Below, one piece after another: positions 19,575 to 29,767 of a stretch of DNA of 55,358 nt (position 1 is the first letter of the stretch; the number at the start of each line of letters is the position of its first letter). The stretch lies in the NCBI GenBank assembly GCA_030038075.1, contig JASHPO010000153.1, positions 1-55,358 of the forward strand. Reading direction: 5' to 3'. The position numbers were made by a program, and so were the translations under genes. A model generated the notes under the pieces. It did no database searches and was not told the origin of the DNA. It saw nothing but the letters and a program-made list of their open reading frames with translations. Source of the DNA: Nitrososphaerales archaeon (GTDB lineage Archaea; Thermoproteota; Nitrososphaeria; Nitrososphaerales; CADDZS01).

Positions 19575-19979
19575 TTAGCCTACTATCTTGGAGATCTCTT
19601 TTGCCAGTCCGTTCTCTACGTGTACTGTCCAGAGTGCTTCGGGTACATCCACCAAAATAAACAATGTTGAGAGAAGGATAATTTCCACAGCGGCGACGGC
19701 GATGTTTTGAACCCATTTGCCAATGCCGATGTGAATCGTAAAGTCGTCAGGTGAGCCGGTTATTAGGATCGTAAAGGCTCTGTCAGCCAGAATGATGTCT
19801 CGCAAAATTCCAGCTTTCTGTGCTTGGATAATCTGTCCCAGAGGAGCTGCCCTCGTCTGGACCTTATATCCATCAGTTTGAAGCTGCTGAGCTATTGCCT
19901 GTGAAAGCTGTCCCAAATCCTTGCTCTTGCCTTGATACCGCATAACTTTTTCGAGAACCATTTTCTCTTCAGCGACCAC
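19575..19979 (-). CDS. Hypothetical protein with C-terminal TM
   Basis: Intact 134-aa ORF; NIAVAAVEIILLSTLFILVDVPEALW. Confidence 0.5.
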   Translation of the reverse strand: MVAEEKMVLEKVMRYQGKSKDLGQLSQAIAQQLQTDGYKVQTRAAPLGQIIQAQKAGILRDIILADRAFTILITGSPDDFTIHIGIGKWVQNIAVAAVEIILLSTLFILVDVPEALWTVHVENGLAKEISKIVG

Positions 19980-20017
19980 AACCTGATGAAGGTAGTTAAG
20001 CCTTGCCGAATTGGGTT

Positions 20018-20821
20018 CTAGGCTTGCTCGCTGCCTCTGGCTTTGCTTATCGATAGAAGTCCCTTTAGCAAAATCTTGTGCTTTTCTTCGTCAATGTCCA
20101 TCGATTGGAGCAAAAGCTTCAGGGCCGGATCTAGACCCCGCAATTTGATTGGTTCTTCGGTAGCGCTTTCCTCTCCCCTGATCATCGCTTCAATTTGTGC
20201 AATATCTTCCTGCAGCATTCTTCGGTTGATCTTTCGCTTCTCATCATTTTTGGGAAGGCTCAAAATGAACGAAACGATTTCTGCGTGACGTATGCTGTCA
20301 GAAGCTATCTGTCTGTAAATGCTTCTTGAAACCTCATCTGTCGTGCCAACGGCGAGAGCCATGTTTCGCTGCGCGGCAAGTTGTTCTTCCTGCAACCTGC
20401 CGATCAGGGTGTCCGTTATCGAGTCGGAGTTATCGCTCTGAGACTTGACGTGAGCGGGAGATCCAATTTTTTCGGATTGTGGTGAGGAGACGATCCGCAT
20501 TATTCGGTACGCGGCGTCAAGTATAAGCGGGAAAGTGTCGCCTTGGGGCTCTTTGTCCTCGCTCTTTGAAGTCCTTTTCGGGCCGATTCGCTCCATCAGG
20601 TTATCGATCACAAGACGGGCGTTCCGATCGGATTCAATTATTTTCGAAAGCTCTCTGCCTCTTCGATCTTTCGAGTAGAGCGTTACGGCTGCGGGACTGG
20701 TTCCGAGTATTTCTGCAATGACCTTCTGCGAATATCCAACATTAACCAGCTCTCTTGCAAGAACGGCCCTGACTCCGCTCAGAACGTTGTCGATTCCCGA
20801 TGATTGTACCACGAGACTCAC
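20018..20821 (-). CDS. HTH regulator fused to a ferritin-like helical domain
   Basis: N-term RELVNVGYSQKVIAEILGTSPAAVTLYSKDRRGREL HTH; C-term EEQLAAQRNM, DSIRHAEIVSFIL, DIDEEKHKILLKGLL metal-ligand-like helices. Confidence 0.6.
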   Translation of the reverse strand: MSLVVQSSGIDNVLSGVRAVLARELVNVGYSQKVIAEILGTSPAAVTLYSKDRRGRELSKIIESDRNARLVIDNLMERIGPKRTSKSEDKEPQGDTFPLILDAAYRIMRIVSSPQSEKIGSPAHVKSQSDNSDSITDTLIGRLQEEQLAAQRNMALAVGTTDEVSRSIYRQIASDSIRHAEIVSFILSLPKNDEKRKINRRMLQEDIAQIEAMIRGEESATEEPIKLRGLDPALKLLLQSMDIDEEKHKILLKGLLSISKARGSEQA

Positions 20822-21112
20822 GCCATGAATTCAGAAAGGGCGAAACATTAATCTTCCTTTCCGCACTTGATGCTACCTTGTCGAGTTACGGTGTCAATTT
20901 GCCAGGAAACAATTGACATTGTAAATCATAAAATATGAGGTTTGTCATAGTCATTGGAGTGGCAATCGGCTGCATCCCGTATGCGATCCCTGCCGATGTT
21001 GAAAATGATTTTTAGAGTGTCAGACCGCAGGATTCAAAGCTTCACGTAAATAGGAGTATTTGTTGGGTTCCTACTGGGCTTTCTAGTGAACCTAGTATGA
21101 AGAATCCTTTTA

Positions 21113-21379
21113 CTATTTTTTCTTCCAAGCCGTAGAACGTTTTCGAAAGGCCTCAAGATCCTCTTCTGTTTGCGCACAGTGTTTGTAGTGGATGATGATC
21201 TCCCTCAGCGCTTCTTCGATGGGGGTCGGAGCTCCAGGAACTTGCGCGTCAAGCTGCGTCCTAATTTCTACGAGAGGTTGCCAAATGTCAGCAGGAATCT
21301 GAAGTGGAACGCTTCCCTTGCTTGCTTTCATGCAGCATTCGCGGATAGCCTTGGATTTAAAGATCAAATTCTGCGGCAC
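21113..21379 (-). CDS. Hypothetical protein (88 aa)
   Basis: Intact ORF ahead of the divergent Usp gene. Confidence 0.45.
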   Translation of the reverse strand: MPQNLIFKSKAIRECCMKASKGSVPLQIPADIWQPLVEIRTQLDAQVPGAPTPIEEALREIIIHYKHCAQTEEDLEAFRKRSTAWKKK

Positions 21380-21420
21380 TCGTGGAGTGCTTATTTATCC
21401 CTAAGGAAGCAAGTAAATTC

Positions 21421-21894
21421 ATGAGTTCAACCAAAAATTTGTTCCCCCTGAATAAGATACTCGTATCAACCGATGGCTCCGAGAACGCAAATCGCGCTCT
21501 TGACGCGGCGCTAACTTTGGCGAAGCAAAACGAGTCGGAGCTTGTGATCGTGAATGTTGTGTCCGAGACTGTTCCAACTCAGTATTCGCCAATTGGAATA
21601 AACACTCCAACTGTAAACTATGACGATTATTTCAAAGCAATCGAGCAGGCCGGAGGAAGGATTGTGGATCAAGCGGTGAAGAAAGCAGAAAGCAAAGGTG
21701 TAAAGGTGAAGGGCGAAGTCCTGCGGGCGATGTCTTCCACAGTCGAATCGATAGTCAACGCTTCCAATGAAGAACATGTTGATCTAATCGTGATGGGAAC
21801 AAGAGGCTTGGGTGGATTCAAGAAACTTGTACTAGGCAGCGTTTCAAGCGGCGTAGTTTCTCACGCCCACTGCTCCGTTATGATAGTGAGGTAG
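21421..21894 (+). CDS. Universal stress protein (UspA family)
   Basis: KILVSTDGSENANRALDAAL ... LIVMGTRGLGGFKKLVLGSVSSGVVSHAHCSVMIVR; start at 21421 preferred. Confidence 0.92.
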   Translation: MSSTKNLFPLNKILVSTDGSENANRALDAALTLAKQNESELVIVNVVSETVPTQYSPIGINTPTVNYDDYFKAIEQAGGRIVDQAVKKAESKGVKVKGEVLRAMSSTVESIVNASNEEHVDLIVMGTRGLGGFKKLVLGSVSSGVVSHAHCSVMIVR

Positions 21895-21953
21895 TTTCAC
21901 TTCTTGGAGATTTAGCGCTCCACCAATTTTAGCCGCAGCTGGTTATCCCGAGC

Positions 21954-22631
21954 TCAGTCTTTCGCAGCATCAACTCTCCTACCGCCTTTGATCGTTACGA
22001 CAAACGTAGAATCACTCTGCTCTTTCTCGACGATTATGTTGCTGTAATCCTTCTGCAAGAGTGTAAACTTGTATTTTTGTGGGCTCGCTCGTCGCAACCT
22101 GATTTCAGCTGCCATTCTGTCTATCAGACGTTGGTTCACTTGCTTTACGTGCTTGCGCTGCTTTGAGATTTCACCCGAGTGTTCATTGTAGCAAGCGATT
22201 ACCATGCGATTGAGCTTCCTGTCCAGGTAAAAATACGAACCGAAGCCGGCCATATACGCTGCGATGAAGATTATCGCGAAGACAAAAGCCCCGTACTTTC
22301 CTAGCGAATCTAGGGCCCCCAGAGCTGAACCGATGATGTAAATTGTGAAAACTATCAAGCCTATGAACATCAGCACCTGTTTCAGGACTCCTAGAATCTT
22401 CGAGAGCCTGTTTATTTCCGGTGACATTGATGGAATTCGCGCAATGTCCCAGACATCACTTTCGACTTCTTTCCAGGCAGTAGTTATGTCGTGGTCGTCG
22501 GGATATTTGCTAGCAATTTTTCTCAGCCGCAGAGGATCGACTGGTGACATTGCCGAATAGGCGTCAAGCCACATCACGAGTTTTGACAAATCTCCCAGGC
22601 TGACAGATTTTATTTTTGCCACTCTGTTCAC
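21954..22631 (-). CDS. Hypothetical membrane protein (2 TM)
   Basis: 225-aa ORF with two TM segments. Confidence 0.5.
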   Translation of the reverse strand: MNRVAKIKSVSLGDLSKLVMWLDAYSAMSPVDPLRLRKIASKYPDDHDITTAWKEVESDVWDIARIPSMSPEINRLSKILGVLKQVLMFIGLIVFTIYIIGSALGALDSLGKYGAFVFAIIFIAAYMAGFGSYFYLDRKLNRMVIACYNEHSGEISKQRKHVKQVNQRLIDRMAAEIRLRRASPQKYKFTLLQKDYSNIIVEKEQSDSTFVVTIKGGRRVDAAKD

Positions 22632-22638
22632 AACTTGA

Positions 22639-23655
22639 TTATCTTGCCCTAGGAGTAGCGATTAGCTCTCTGAGGCCCTCGTAATCTTGTCTGTCTGCCA
22701 ATCCTTTCGGTTTTTTGCCTTTTACAAATCTGACCACATTGTCAAGTGCGTGGTCCAGAGCAGACTCGTATTCTTCAGGAACAAACCCTGAGCAGTGAGG
22801 TGTTCCTACAAAGTTTGCGAGCTCCAAAAATGGGAAATCCGGAGTGAATGGTTTGTTAGGAGTAGGGAAACGCCACCAGACGTCCAGCCCGCACTTGAAC
22901 TGGGGGTTTTGCGACAAATGGTTGTAAAGAGCCTCCTGGACGATCAGGTGACCACGTGCGACATTTATGAGGATGCAGGTCTTCTTCATGAGCGAAAGTT
23001 TCTCACCGTCGATAATGTGCAATGTCTTTAGAGTCAGCGGTAGGGAAAGAACGATAACATCCGAACTTCTCAGTACTTCATCCACTTTTCCCAAGGCAAA
23101 GGTCTTGTCAAAGTTTGGCACGGCTTTTCCGGAAGTGTTTACGCCGAGAGTTTTCATCCCAACGCTTCTCGATAGCTTTGCAACCGCCTGGCCGATGCCG
23201 CCGGCACCTACCACGCCGAGGGTTTTGCCCTTTAGAAGTATAGAATCATGGACATCAACTATACCGCTCCTTAACTTGCTGTTTCTGACTCCCAGATCTT
23301 TTGCAAGGTAGAGAATCATTCCAAGGGTGTGCTCTGCCATTGGCTCAGAGTACGCGCCGACGTTTCCGCAGACTGTTACGTTCATAGGTATTTGCTGGAA
23401 GTCGATATTGTCCACTCCTGCCCTATGACTCTGCACTAGTCGCAGCTTGGGCATTTTCGAAATTTTCTCAGCGTTAAGCCATACCTGCGCGGAGGGCACG
23501 ACGGTGTCAAGCAGCATAATTTCGACATCAGCCAACTCTGAGTCGTTGATATCCTCGATACTTCTTAGAGCAAAGGTTTTGCCGAGGCCCTTCGCCAAAT
23601 GCTTCTGGTTTTTAGTGGAAAACCGGCAATTTGAGAGCAAGATTTTTTTCCGCAT
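22639..23655 (-). CDS. D-2-hydroxyacid dehydrogenase family protein
   Basis: LGVVGAGGIGQAVAKLSRSVGMKTLGV, INVARGHLIVQEAL, GTPHCSGF. Confidence 0.88.
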   Translation of the reverse strand: MRKKILLSNCRFSTKNQKHLAKGLGKTFALRSIEDINDSELADVEIMLLDTVVPSAQVWLNAEKISKMPKLRLVQSHRAGVDNIDFQQIPMNVTVCGNVGAYSEPMAEHTLGMILYLAKDLGVRNSKLRSGIVDVHDSILLKGKTLGVVGAGGIGQAVAKLSRSVGMKTLGVNTSGKAVPNFDKTFALGKVDEVLRSSDVIVLSLPLTLKTLHIIDGEKLSLMKKTCILINVARGHLIVQEALYNHLSQNPQFKCGLDVWWRFPTPNKPFTPDFPFLELANFVGTPHCSGFVPEEYESALDHALDNVVRFVKGKKPKGLADRQDYEGLRELIATPRAR

Positions 23656-23664
23656 CTTGAATTC

Positions 23665-24120
23665 CTACTTTTCCTCAGGCAGATATTCGAGTAATCTCTT
23701 CGCCGCGTTTTTTGTATCTTCTTCGGATTTGAATTCCCAGATCAACAGTTTCTGTTTCGGTCCGGGTCTGAAGCCCAGTTCTCTTGGGTCGTCCATCTTC
23801 GTGACAATGGTTCCGCTCGTGATCTGTCCGATGTACTCATCATGATAAGATGCTTCAACTGGGTCTTTTCTCAAGTAGAGCACAACTTGGACGGGTTTTT
23901 GAGATTTTCTCAAGAAAATGAGATCGTAACCTGTTGCGATGAGTATGAAAATTATCAGCGCAATATACCCTCCAGGAGGAGCAAGAATCGCGAAAACTAC
24001 ACCCAAGCAAACGAGCGAAAGGGCGATCAAATGAATTTGCTTCATAGAAGTGTTTCGTGGTCCCTGAAATTCCACGACTTCTGGATATTCTGAAAAATCC
24101 TTTCGCTGTGACATTTCCAA
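23665..24120 (-). CDS. Hypothetical membrane protein
   Basis: Two TM segments, intact ORF. Confidence 0.5.
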   Translation of the reverse strand: MEMSQRKDFSEYPEVVEFQGPRNTSMKQIHLIALSLVCLGVVFAILAPPGGYIALIIFILIATGYDLIFLRKSQKPVQVVLYLRKDPVEASYHDEYIGQITSGTIVTKMDDPRELGFRPGPKQKLLIWEFKSEEDTKNAAKRLLEYLPEEK

Positions 24121-24244
24121 AACGCGCCCTATTTCTCTTCGTCCCGTGAAATGAAACGCAGAAGATCGAGTTGATCAGTTGCAGGCAAGTAGTGATGATT
24201 TTCTCCGAGGAGAATAACTAAATGTCGAGCTATGGTAAATTCTT

Positions 24245-24652
24245 TTGGTCAGCCAGCCTGTTCGAATTGGAATCAAAGAGCTATCTTTATTGACTATTCG
24301 TTTTTTCCGAGTCTCGATGCGAACGCAAGTACTCTCGGAAATCCAATCAAAGATACTCCTCGCTCTCATGCTGCATGCTAAATCCTCTTCGGGAGAGATT
24401 CTGAAGGAAGTCGGTATAAGCGGCTCAACATGGAATAAGGAGAAAATGCAGCTGCAAAATAGCGGATTGATCGAAGGGCAAACGACGCGAGGACTGACCG
24501 AAAACGGCGTGGTCAGAAAAACAGAGTTCAAGCTTACAGGAAAGGGAAAGAGCATCGCCCAGTACCTCCTTTCGATATCTTCGCTGATCGGAGGGGAACC
24601 TATCCAGAATGAAGGAATGGAAAAAGTTCTAGAACTGACGGTAAAGTCTTAG
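24245..24652 (+). CDS. MarR/winged-helix-like regulator
   Basis: LSEIQSKILLALMLHAKSSSGEILKEVGISGSTWNKEKMQLQNSGLIEGQTTRGLTENGV. Confidence 0.55.
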   Translation: MVSQPVRIGIKELSLLTIRFFRVSMRTQVLSEIQSKILLALMLHAKSSSGEILKEVGISGSTWNKEKMQLQNSGLIEGQTTRGLTENGVVRKTEFKLTGKGKSIAQYLLSISSLIGGEPIQNEGMEKVLELTVKS

Positions 24653-24663
24653 GGCGCTTTCGC

Positions 24664-24945
24664 CTAGAACGTGATCTTTGCCAAGACTACTAGGCCGACG
24701 AACTCCATACCAGAAATTGCAGATAGCGCCGGAAGAGCTCCCGAGCCGAACAGATGGGACATCGAAACATACGCGGCAACTGTTGTGAGGTTTTGCGCGA
24801 GAAGGAAGGTAGCAAAAACCACCAATCCTACCGAATGAGCCGCTTTGGACTTTAGCGCGATCTTCCCGTACATCGAGAGAAGAATAACGAGCACCACTAC
24901 ATTCAGGACCGCAAAAACTACGGCGATCTCCATCATCGGAAACAA
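24664..24945 (-). CDS. Small membrane protein (3 TM)
   Basis: Hydrophobic 93-aa ORF. Confidence 0.45.
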   Translation of the reverse strand: MFPMMEIAVVFAVLNVVVLVILLSMYGKIALKSKAAHSVGLVVFATFLLAQNLTTVAAYVSMSHLFGSGALPALSAISGMEFVGLVVLAKITF

Positions 24946-25035
24946 TAGTGTTCTCTTTGAGAACAGTTTGCAGCATGCGCTTTAACTCTTTTTCAAAATT
25001 TTGTAAACCGAGCTTTTCAAGAATTAAATAGGAAA

Positions 25036-25380
25036 TTGAGAAGCGAAACCTCAATGCCCGATGATCCCGAATTGCGGCGACTCCTCTGGTATCTTCTCGG
25101 CGGCACAAGGGGCGGAGAAAATCGGGCTAAGATAATTTACGAGCTGAAAAACCGACCGAGCAATTTGAACCAGCTTGCAAAGAGACTTGGGGTCGAGTAC
25201 AGGTCGATACAGCACCACATCGAAGTTCTGAAGAAGAACTCTCTTGTTACTTCTCAAGGTGAAAGGTACGGTTTGACTTATTTTCTGAACCCTTGGCTCG
25301 AGTCTCACTATGACCTCTTCCTTGAGATTGTAAAGTCCTTGAATCTCAAACTGGAGTCTGAATCTGGAACAAATTTGTAA
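25036..25380 (+). CDS. ArsR-like winged-helix regulator
   Basis: RAKIIYELKNRPSNLNQLAKRLGVEYRSIQHHIEVLKKNSLV. Confidence 0.8.
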   Translation: MRSETSMPDDPELRRLLWYLLGGTRGGENRAKIIYELKNRPSNLNQLAKRLGVEYRSIQHHIEVLKKNSLVTSQGERYGLTYFLNPWLESHYDLFLEIVKSLNLKLESESGTNL

Positions 25381-25435
25381 GAGAGTATGGAATCAAGACA
25401 TATACAAAGCGTGTTGATATGGAAGAATTGTCAAT

Positions 25436-27061
25436 TTGAAAAGTTCTGCTTTTGCCCCATTTTGGAAAGGTTGCGTAGCTGGCATTGTCTCGCTCGGTTT
25501 CCTGTTCGTTCTGCGCATCGGGCAGATTGCTCCATTTCCGCCCGAGTCCGCACTCGAGGCTTTCCTCAAAATTATCCCGGAAACGGTGCAGGAGCCTTCG
25601 ATACAGGCGCTCGGAGACTTTGCGGGAGAGTCCGGACTCATCATCGCGACGCTCATAGCTATACTGGTCTACGGGGCTTTTGGGGTTCTCTTTGAAAAAT
25701 GGTACGCCCCCAAGATATCATCAAAATCAATTTCGAAGCTGGAAAAATTTCTAATTTATTCCATCGTGCCATTTCTGTTTTTTGGGCTCATCGTCCTCCC
25801 CATCTGCGGAGATTCAGTTTTCGGAATTTCTTCGGATTTCGCGAACTCATCGAGCGTCTTCCTGTTTCCTCTTGCCTTGCTTTTTGGAAACATGATCTAT
25901 TGCCTTGTTCTCGACTGGCAGTACGGCGCGACCAAATTATTCGCAAAGGTGCCGGCAAGCAGGAAGGAAACGATCTCGGCTTCGCGCAGATCTTTCATGG
26001 AAAATGGTGTTCTAGCTCTGGGTGCGCTCGCGTTCCTGGCTGCAGGAATCAACGGACTCCTGACATCTCCATCTCCCCCTGAATCTTCCAGCGCGCCGCA
26101 AGGTACTCCGATCAACCTGGCAAATGCCCCTTCAATATTCGAAGATCCTAGACTCTCGGGGCTGGTTGACTCCGAGGTAACATCGAACGGCAATTTCTAT
26201 GAGGTTGACATCGACACTTTTGGGCCTCCTTCGGTCGATGCGTCGACGTGGTCGCTGCAGGTCACCGGACTGGTTCAAAACCCGAAGACCTATGCCCTTT
26301 CCGACTTGCAGAACCTACCTAAAACAACGGAGTACAATACCTTTGAATGCGTGAGCAACGACGTGAACGGAAATCTGATCGGCAACGCCGAATGGGGCGG
26401 AGTGAGCCTCTCAGATCTCTTCAACGATATGGGGGGCGTCTCCGAGGGAGCGGACACTGTTATTTTCTATTCCGTTGACGGTTACAGTGTGGGAATTCCA
26501 ATAGAGAAGGCCCTGGAGTCGGACAGCATGATCGCTTATGAGATGAACTCGGTCTCGCTGCCGCAAAATCACGGATTCCCACTTCGAGCGGTCATTCCAG
26601 GTCTATACGGAATGATGAGCGCCAAGTGGATCAGAAAAATCCAGGTAATCGATACAACATACCTCGGCTACTGGCAGACCCGCGGATGGAGCGATAGCGG
26701 AGAGGTGCAGACTCTGGCTTTCATCACTGTTCCGGGGGACGGAAGTTCCGAGAGCCTTTCTGATTACAACGGCACGGTTCTCGTCGGAGGTTATGCCTAC
26801 GCCGGCGATAGGGGAATATCAAGCGTCGAGGTTAGCACTGACAGCGGCAAGACATGGCAGCAGGCAGTACTCAAACCTGCGATCTCAAATGACACTTGGA
26901 CACTCTGGGCCTTCGAGTGGGCAACTACCAACACAGGAATTGTGAATGTTTATGCGAGGGCGACCGACGGAACGGGAGCAATCCAAACTTCGAGTGAAAC
27001 GAGCAACTTTCCTAACGGCGCCACGGGCTACGCTTCGATCATGGTCAAAGTGACAAAGTAA
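25436..27061 (+). CDS. Membrane-anchored molybdopterin-dependent oxidoreductase (sulfite oxidase/YedY-like)
   Basis: N-terminal multi-TM region then WSLQVTGLVQNPKTYALSDLQNLPKTTEYNTFECVSNDVNGNLIGNAEWGGVSLSDLF; Ig-like Mo-co dimerisation C-terminal domain. Confidence 0.85.
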   Translation: MKSSAFAPFWKGCVAGIVSLGFLFVLRIGQIAPFPPESALEAFLKIIPETVQEPSIQALGDFAGESGLIIATLIAILVYGAFGVLFEKWYAPKISSKSISKLEKFLIYSIVPFLFFGLIVLPICGDSVFGISSDFANSSSVFLFPLALLFGNMIYCLVLDWQYGATKLFAKVPASRKETISASRRSFMENGVLALGALAFLAAGINGLLTSPSPPESSSAPQGTPINLANAPSIFEDPRLSGLVDSEVTSNGNFYEVDIDTFGPPSVDASTWSLQVTGLVQNPKTYALSDLQNLPKTTEYNTFECVSNDVNGNLIGNAEWGGVSLSDLFNDMGGVSEGADTVIFYSVDGYSVGIPIEKALESDSMIAYEMNSVSLPQNHGFPLRAVIPGLYGMMSAKWIRKIQVIDTTYLGYWQTRGWSDSGEVQTLAFITVPGDGSSESLSDYNGTVLVGGYAYAGDRGISSVEVSTDSGKTWQQAVLKPAISNDTWTLWAFEWATTNTGIVNVYARATDGTGAIQTSSETSNFPNGATGYASIMVKVTK

Positions 27062-27197
27062 GCTGCGAATTGCGTTCGAAAATCGTCTCGCAAGCAAATC
27101 AACCATTTCGTACTGGTTATGAGTTGGTTCTCTTAGCATAATCTCGCAGAGAATACTTTTATGGACTCGACTTTCGAAAGTCTGAAAGGCGTAGCAA

Positions 27198-27617
27198 ATG
27201 TCAGGTCTCAGTTTGAAGGGCGCGCAGGAAATAATTGAAGGTGCAATCGCGAAGGCAAACCAGCTCGGGATAAAGATTACGGTGGCCGTAGTCGATGGAT
27301 CGGGTCATCTGTTGCAGCTCACAAGAATGGACGGTGCGGGTTGGGGAGGTATTGATCTTCTCGTGGGAAAAGCCTACACGGCGGTTGCCTTCCGGGCCGA
27401 TACCGAAATGACAGCGAGGTGGATGGGAGCAGACGCGCCGCAGGCGATGGCAGCGGTCGAAGCCTCACATGGAAAGATAGTTCCCGCGAAGGGAGGTCTT
27501 GTGATTAAAGAAGGCAACGATGTCATCGGTGGAATAGGTGTTGGTGGCGGTAGGGGCGAGGAAGACCTTGAATGCGCAAGGGCGGGACTCGAGCGTTACA
27601 CGTCTTCAAAGAAATGA
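27198..27617 (+). CDS. GlcG/HbpS-family heme-binding-like protein
   Basis: AIAKANQLGIKITVAVVDGSGHLLQLTRMDGA ... GGLVIKEGNDVIGGIGVGGG. Confidence 0.85.
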   Translation: MSGLSLKGAQEIIEGAIAKANQLGIKITVAVVDGSGHLLQLTRMDGAGWGGIDLLVGKAYTAVAFRADTEMTARWMGADAPQAMAAVEASHGKIVPAKGGLVIKEGNDVIGGIGVGGGRGEEDLECARAGLERYTSSKK

Positions 27618-27633
27618 AGGCCGAACTGCGATC

Positions 27634-28197
27634 TTAATCTTCCGCGGAATTCAATCTTCTCTTTACGACCAGTAAAGAGCCGAGAGCTATTATCAGGGCA
27701 CCAACGGAGAGAGTTGCGAGTATAACAAAGAGAGAAGAGTATCCTTCCGCCGAATTTATCCCAGTCGGAGCGAAGACAAATAGCAACTTCTCGCTTGAGT
27801 TTGTAGAACTCTGAACAAGCGTCGCTTCCGCGCTGATCGGCAATTGCGTCTGTGTGGTCTGAGACACTGAGGTGGTCGCCGCGGTCGCAACATTCGAGGT
27901 AGCCGAAATGATCGAGGATAGCTCGGTAACGTTTGGAGAAAGACTGTTGACTGAAGCGGATGTGACAGAGTTCACAGATTGAGCAGTGTTTTGTGCGCCA
28001 GTAATAGCAGTCTGTATAGTGGTTGTCGTAACCTCTGTGGTCGTCGAAAGCACAGTTTTCGAAGTTGCACTTGTCGCAGAAGGTTTCGCAATAGGAGACT
28101 CGATGATTGTCGGCCAAGAGAGTGCAACCAGAAGTACGAGAGCAGACACCATTCCCAGCCCGGCACTCACCGAATGTTTGTCGAGAAATCTCAGCAT
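27634..28197 (-). CDS. Ser/Thr-rich cell-surface protein with N- and C-terminal TM anchors
   Basis: Low-complexity S/T/A middle with GYSSLFVILATLSVGALIIALGSLLVVKRR tail. Confidence 0.55.
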   Translation of the reverse strand: MLRFLDKHSVSAGLGMVSALVLLVALSWPTIIESPIAKPSATSATSKTVLSTTTEVTTTTIQTAITGAQNTAQSVNSVTSASVNSLSPNVTELSSIISATSNVATAATTSVSQTTQTQLPISAEATLVQSSTNSSEKLLFVFAPTGINSAEGYSSLFVILATLSVGALIIALGSLLVVKRRLNSAED

Positions 28198-28347
28198 TCG
28201 GGCATTATGGTTGAACCTTCTACATAGTTCTAGTCATCAGAACAGCATAAGGGACGACCTGTTAGCGCTCATTGAATTCCTAGAAAGTTCAGGTCAGGTC
28301 TAGAAAGCATAAATAGCAAATCTCTGAGCTCGGGTCCACGAGACTCA

Positions 28348-28629
28348 ATGGCAAAAGATAGAGCTATTGGAGCGGCACTTGTTGCGGGCGCTGTGATCGG
28401 GGTAATAATTTACGGTTTATTGATGTTTTACTTCGGTTACAATAGCAAAGTAACTTTGTACACCCTAGAGATCACAGCATTTGTGGCGGTTCTTGCGATT
28501 CTCGCGATCCTTGGCTGGATAGGTTATGTGATGGCGACGACACCTCCGCCAATGCCTTTGGAGCCAGAGGCAACGCCTGCAACGGAGAGTACTACTCCAC
28601 AGCAGACTGCGCAAGAAAAGAAGCCATAA
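28348..28629 (+). CDS. Small two-TM membrane protein
   Basis: Intact ORF with TATA-like upstream sequence. Confidence 0.55.
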   Translation: MAKDRAIGAALVAGAVIGVIIYGLLMFYFGYNSKVTLYTLEITAFVAVLAILAILGWIGYVMATTPPPMPLEPEATPATESTTPQQTAQEKKP

Positions 28630-28708
28630 CCTTACAGATCTGCGATACTCGAAAGAGAAATCGCAAGCGCCTTTTATACCATCGATCTGATGCGATAACA
28701 GAAAATTT

Positions 28709-29755
28709 TTGGTACTGCTCTGGATAGACGCGCTTACCCCAAAACAGGTTCTTTTTACAAAGGCCTTAGTCGAGCGTGCGCCGTCCAAAGTAAAGTGCAT
28801 AGTAACAACAAGGGACTACTCAGAACTGAACCAGTTCATCTCACAAATTGATCTTAAGCATACCAGAATGGGAAGACACGGCGGCGGACAATTAGAAGAC
28901 AAATTACGTGCGAGTGTGGAACGCGAGAAGCTGTTGATTCAATTCGCTTCTCACTCTAGCTTTGACTATTCTCTCTCTTTCCTCTCGCCGGAAGCTGCAA
29001 GGGTCAGTTTCGGGCTGGGTTTGACACACTATTTGTGCAGCGATTCGCCGCACGCCAACGCTCCATCGCGGCTAGCAGTTCCGCTATCAAAAGAAATTTT
29101 CACGCCTTTTCCGATCCATAATGAACTCTGGACCAGGTACGGCATCAGGCAAAGCAGCGTAATCAAGTATCACGCGCTTGATCCCTGGGCCTGGCTCAAA
29201 TATTCAAAGGTAAGGACGACACGCAAAGTGTACGGCCGGGTACTTATCAGGCTCGAGGAGTGGTTTGCCTCTTATTTCAAAAGAAATATGGGACTGTCTG
29301 ATTCTCTTTCAAAACTCGTTGCGGGAATCAAACAGGTGGGCGATTTTGAGATAACGTTAGTTCCGAGGTATGATGATCAGAGGGCCTGGGCGGCAAAGAA
29401 ATTCGGAAAGACATGCATAGTCCCAAAGACCACTATAGACGGCGCGGAAGCCGTAGCGGCGACCGACTTGCTCGTGGGCGGCGGTGCGACAATGACGCAG
29501 GAAGCGGCGCTGCTGGGAGTGCCTAACATCTCGTACTTCCCCTCCGCGAAGCTGGACGTGTTTTCTGATTATTATTTTCCCAAGAAAATGTCCGTTAAAG
29601 CCTCGACTCAAACTCAACTATTGAATTCAACATTCACACTCCTGAAGAGGATTGACGATGCGAAGACGGAATTCATGGACAGGGCAGAGAAGGAAACGCG
29701 GACTTTTGAAGATCCGGTAAAATTTGTCTTCGAGAAACTGTTGAACCGAAGCTGA
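28709..29755 (+). CDS. DUF354-family (glycosyltransferase-like) protein
   Basis: DALTPKQVLFTKALVERAPSKVKCIVTTRDYSELNQF...DLLVGGGATMTQEAALLGVPNISYFP. Confidence 0.8.
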   Translation: MVLLWIDALTPKQVLFTKALVERAPSKVKCIVTTRDYSELNQFISQIDLKHTRMGRHGGGQLEDKLRASVEREKLLIQFASHSSFDYSLSFLSPEAARVSFGLGLTHYLCSDSPHANAPSRLAVPLSKEIFTPFPIHNELWTRYGIRQSSVIKYHALDPWAWLKYSKVRTTRKVYGRVLIRLEEWFASYFKRNMGLSDSLSKLVAGIKQVGDFEITLVPRYDDQRAWAAKKFGKTCIVPKTTIDGAEAVAATDLLVGGGATMTQEAALLGVPNISYFPSAKLDVFSDYYFPKKMSVKASTQTQLLNSTFTLLKRIDDAKTEFMDRAEKETRTFEDPVKFVFEKLLNRS

Positions 29756-29767
29756 ATTACGAACCAC

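Noticed and set aside
20935-21018. 26-codon hydrophobic ORF MRFVIVIGVAIGCIPYAIPADVENDF
   Set aside because: Too short with no supporting context; cannot be distinguished from chance
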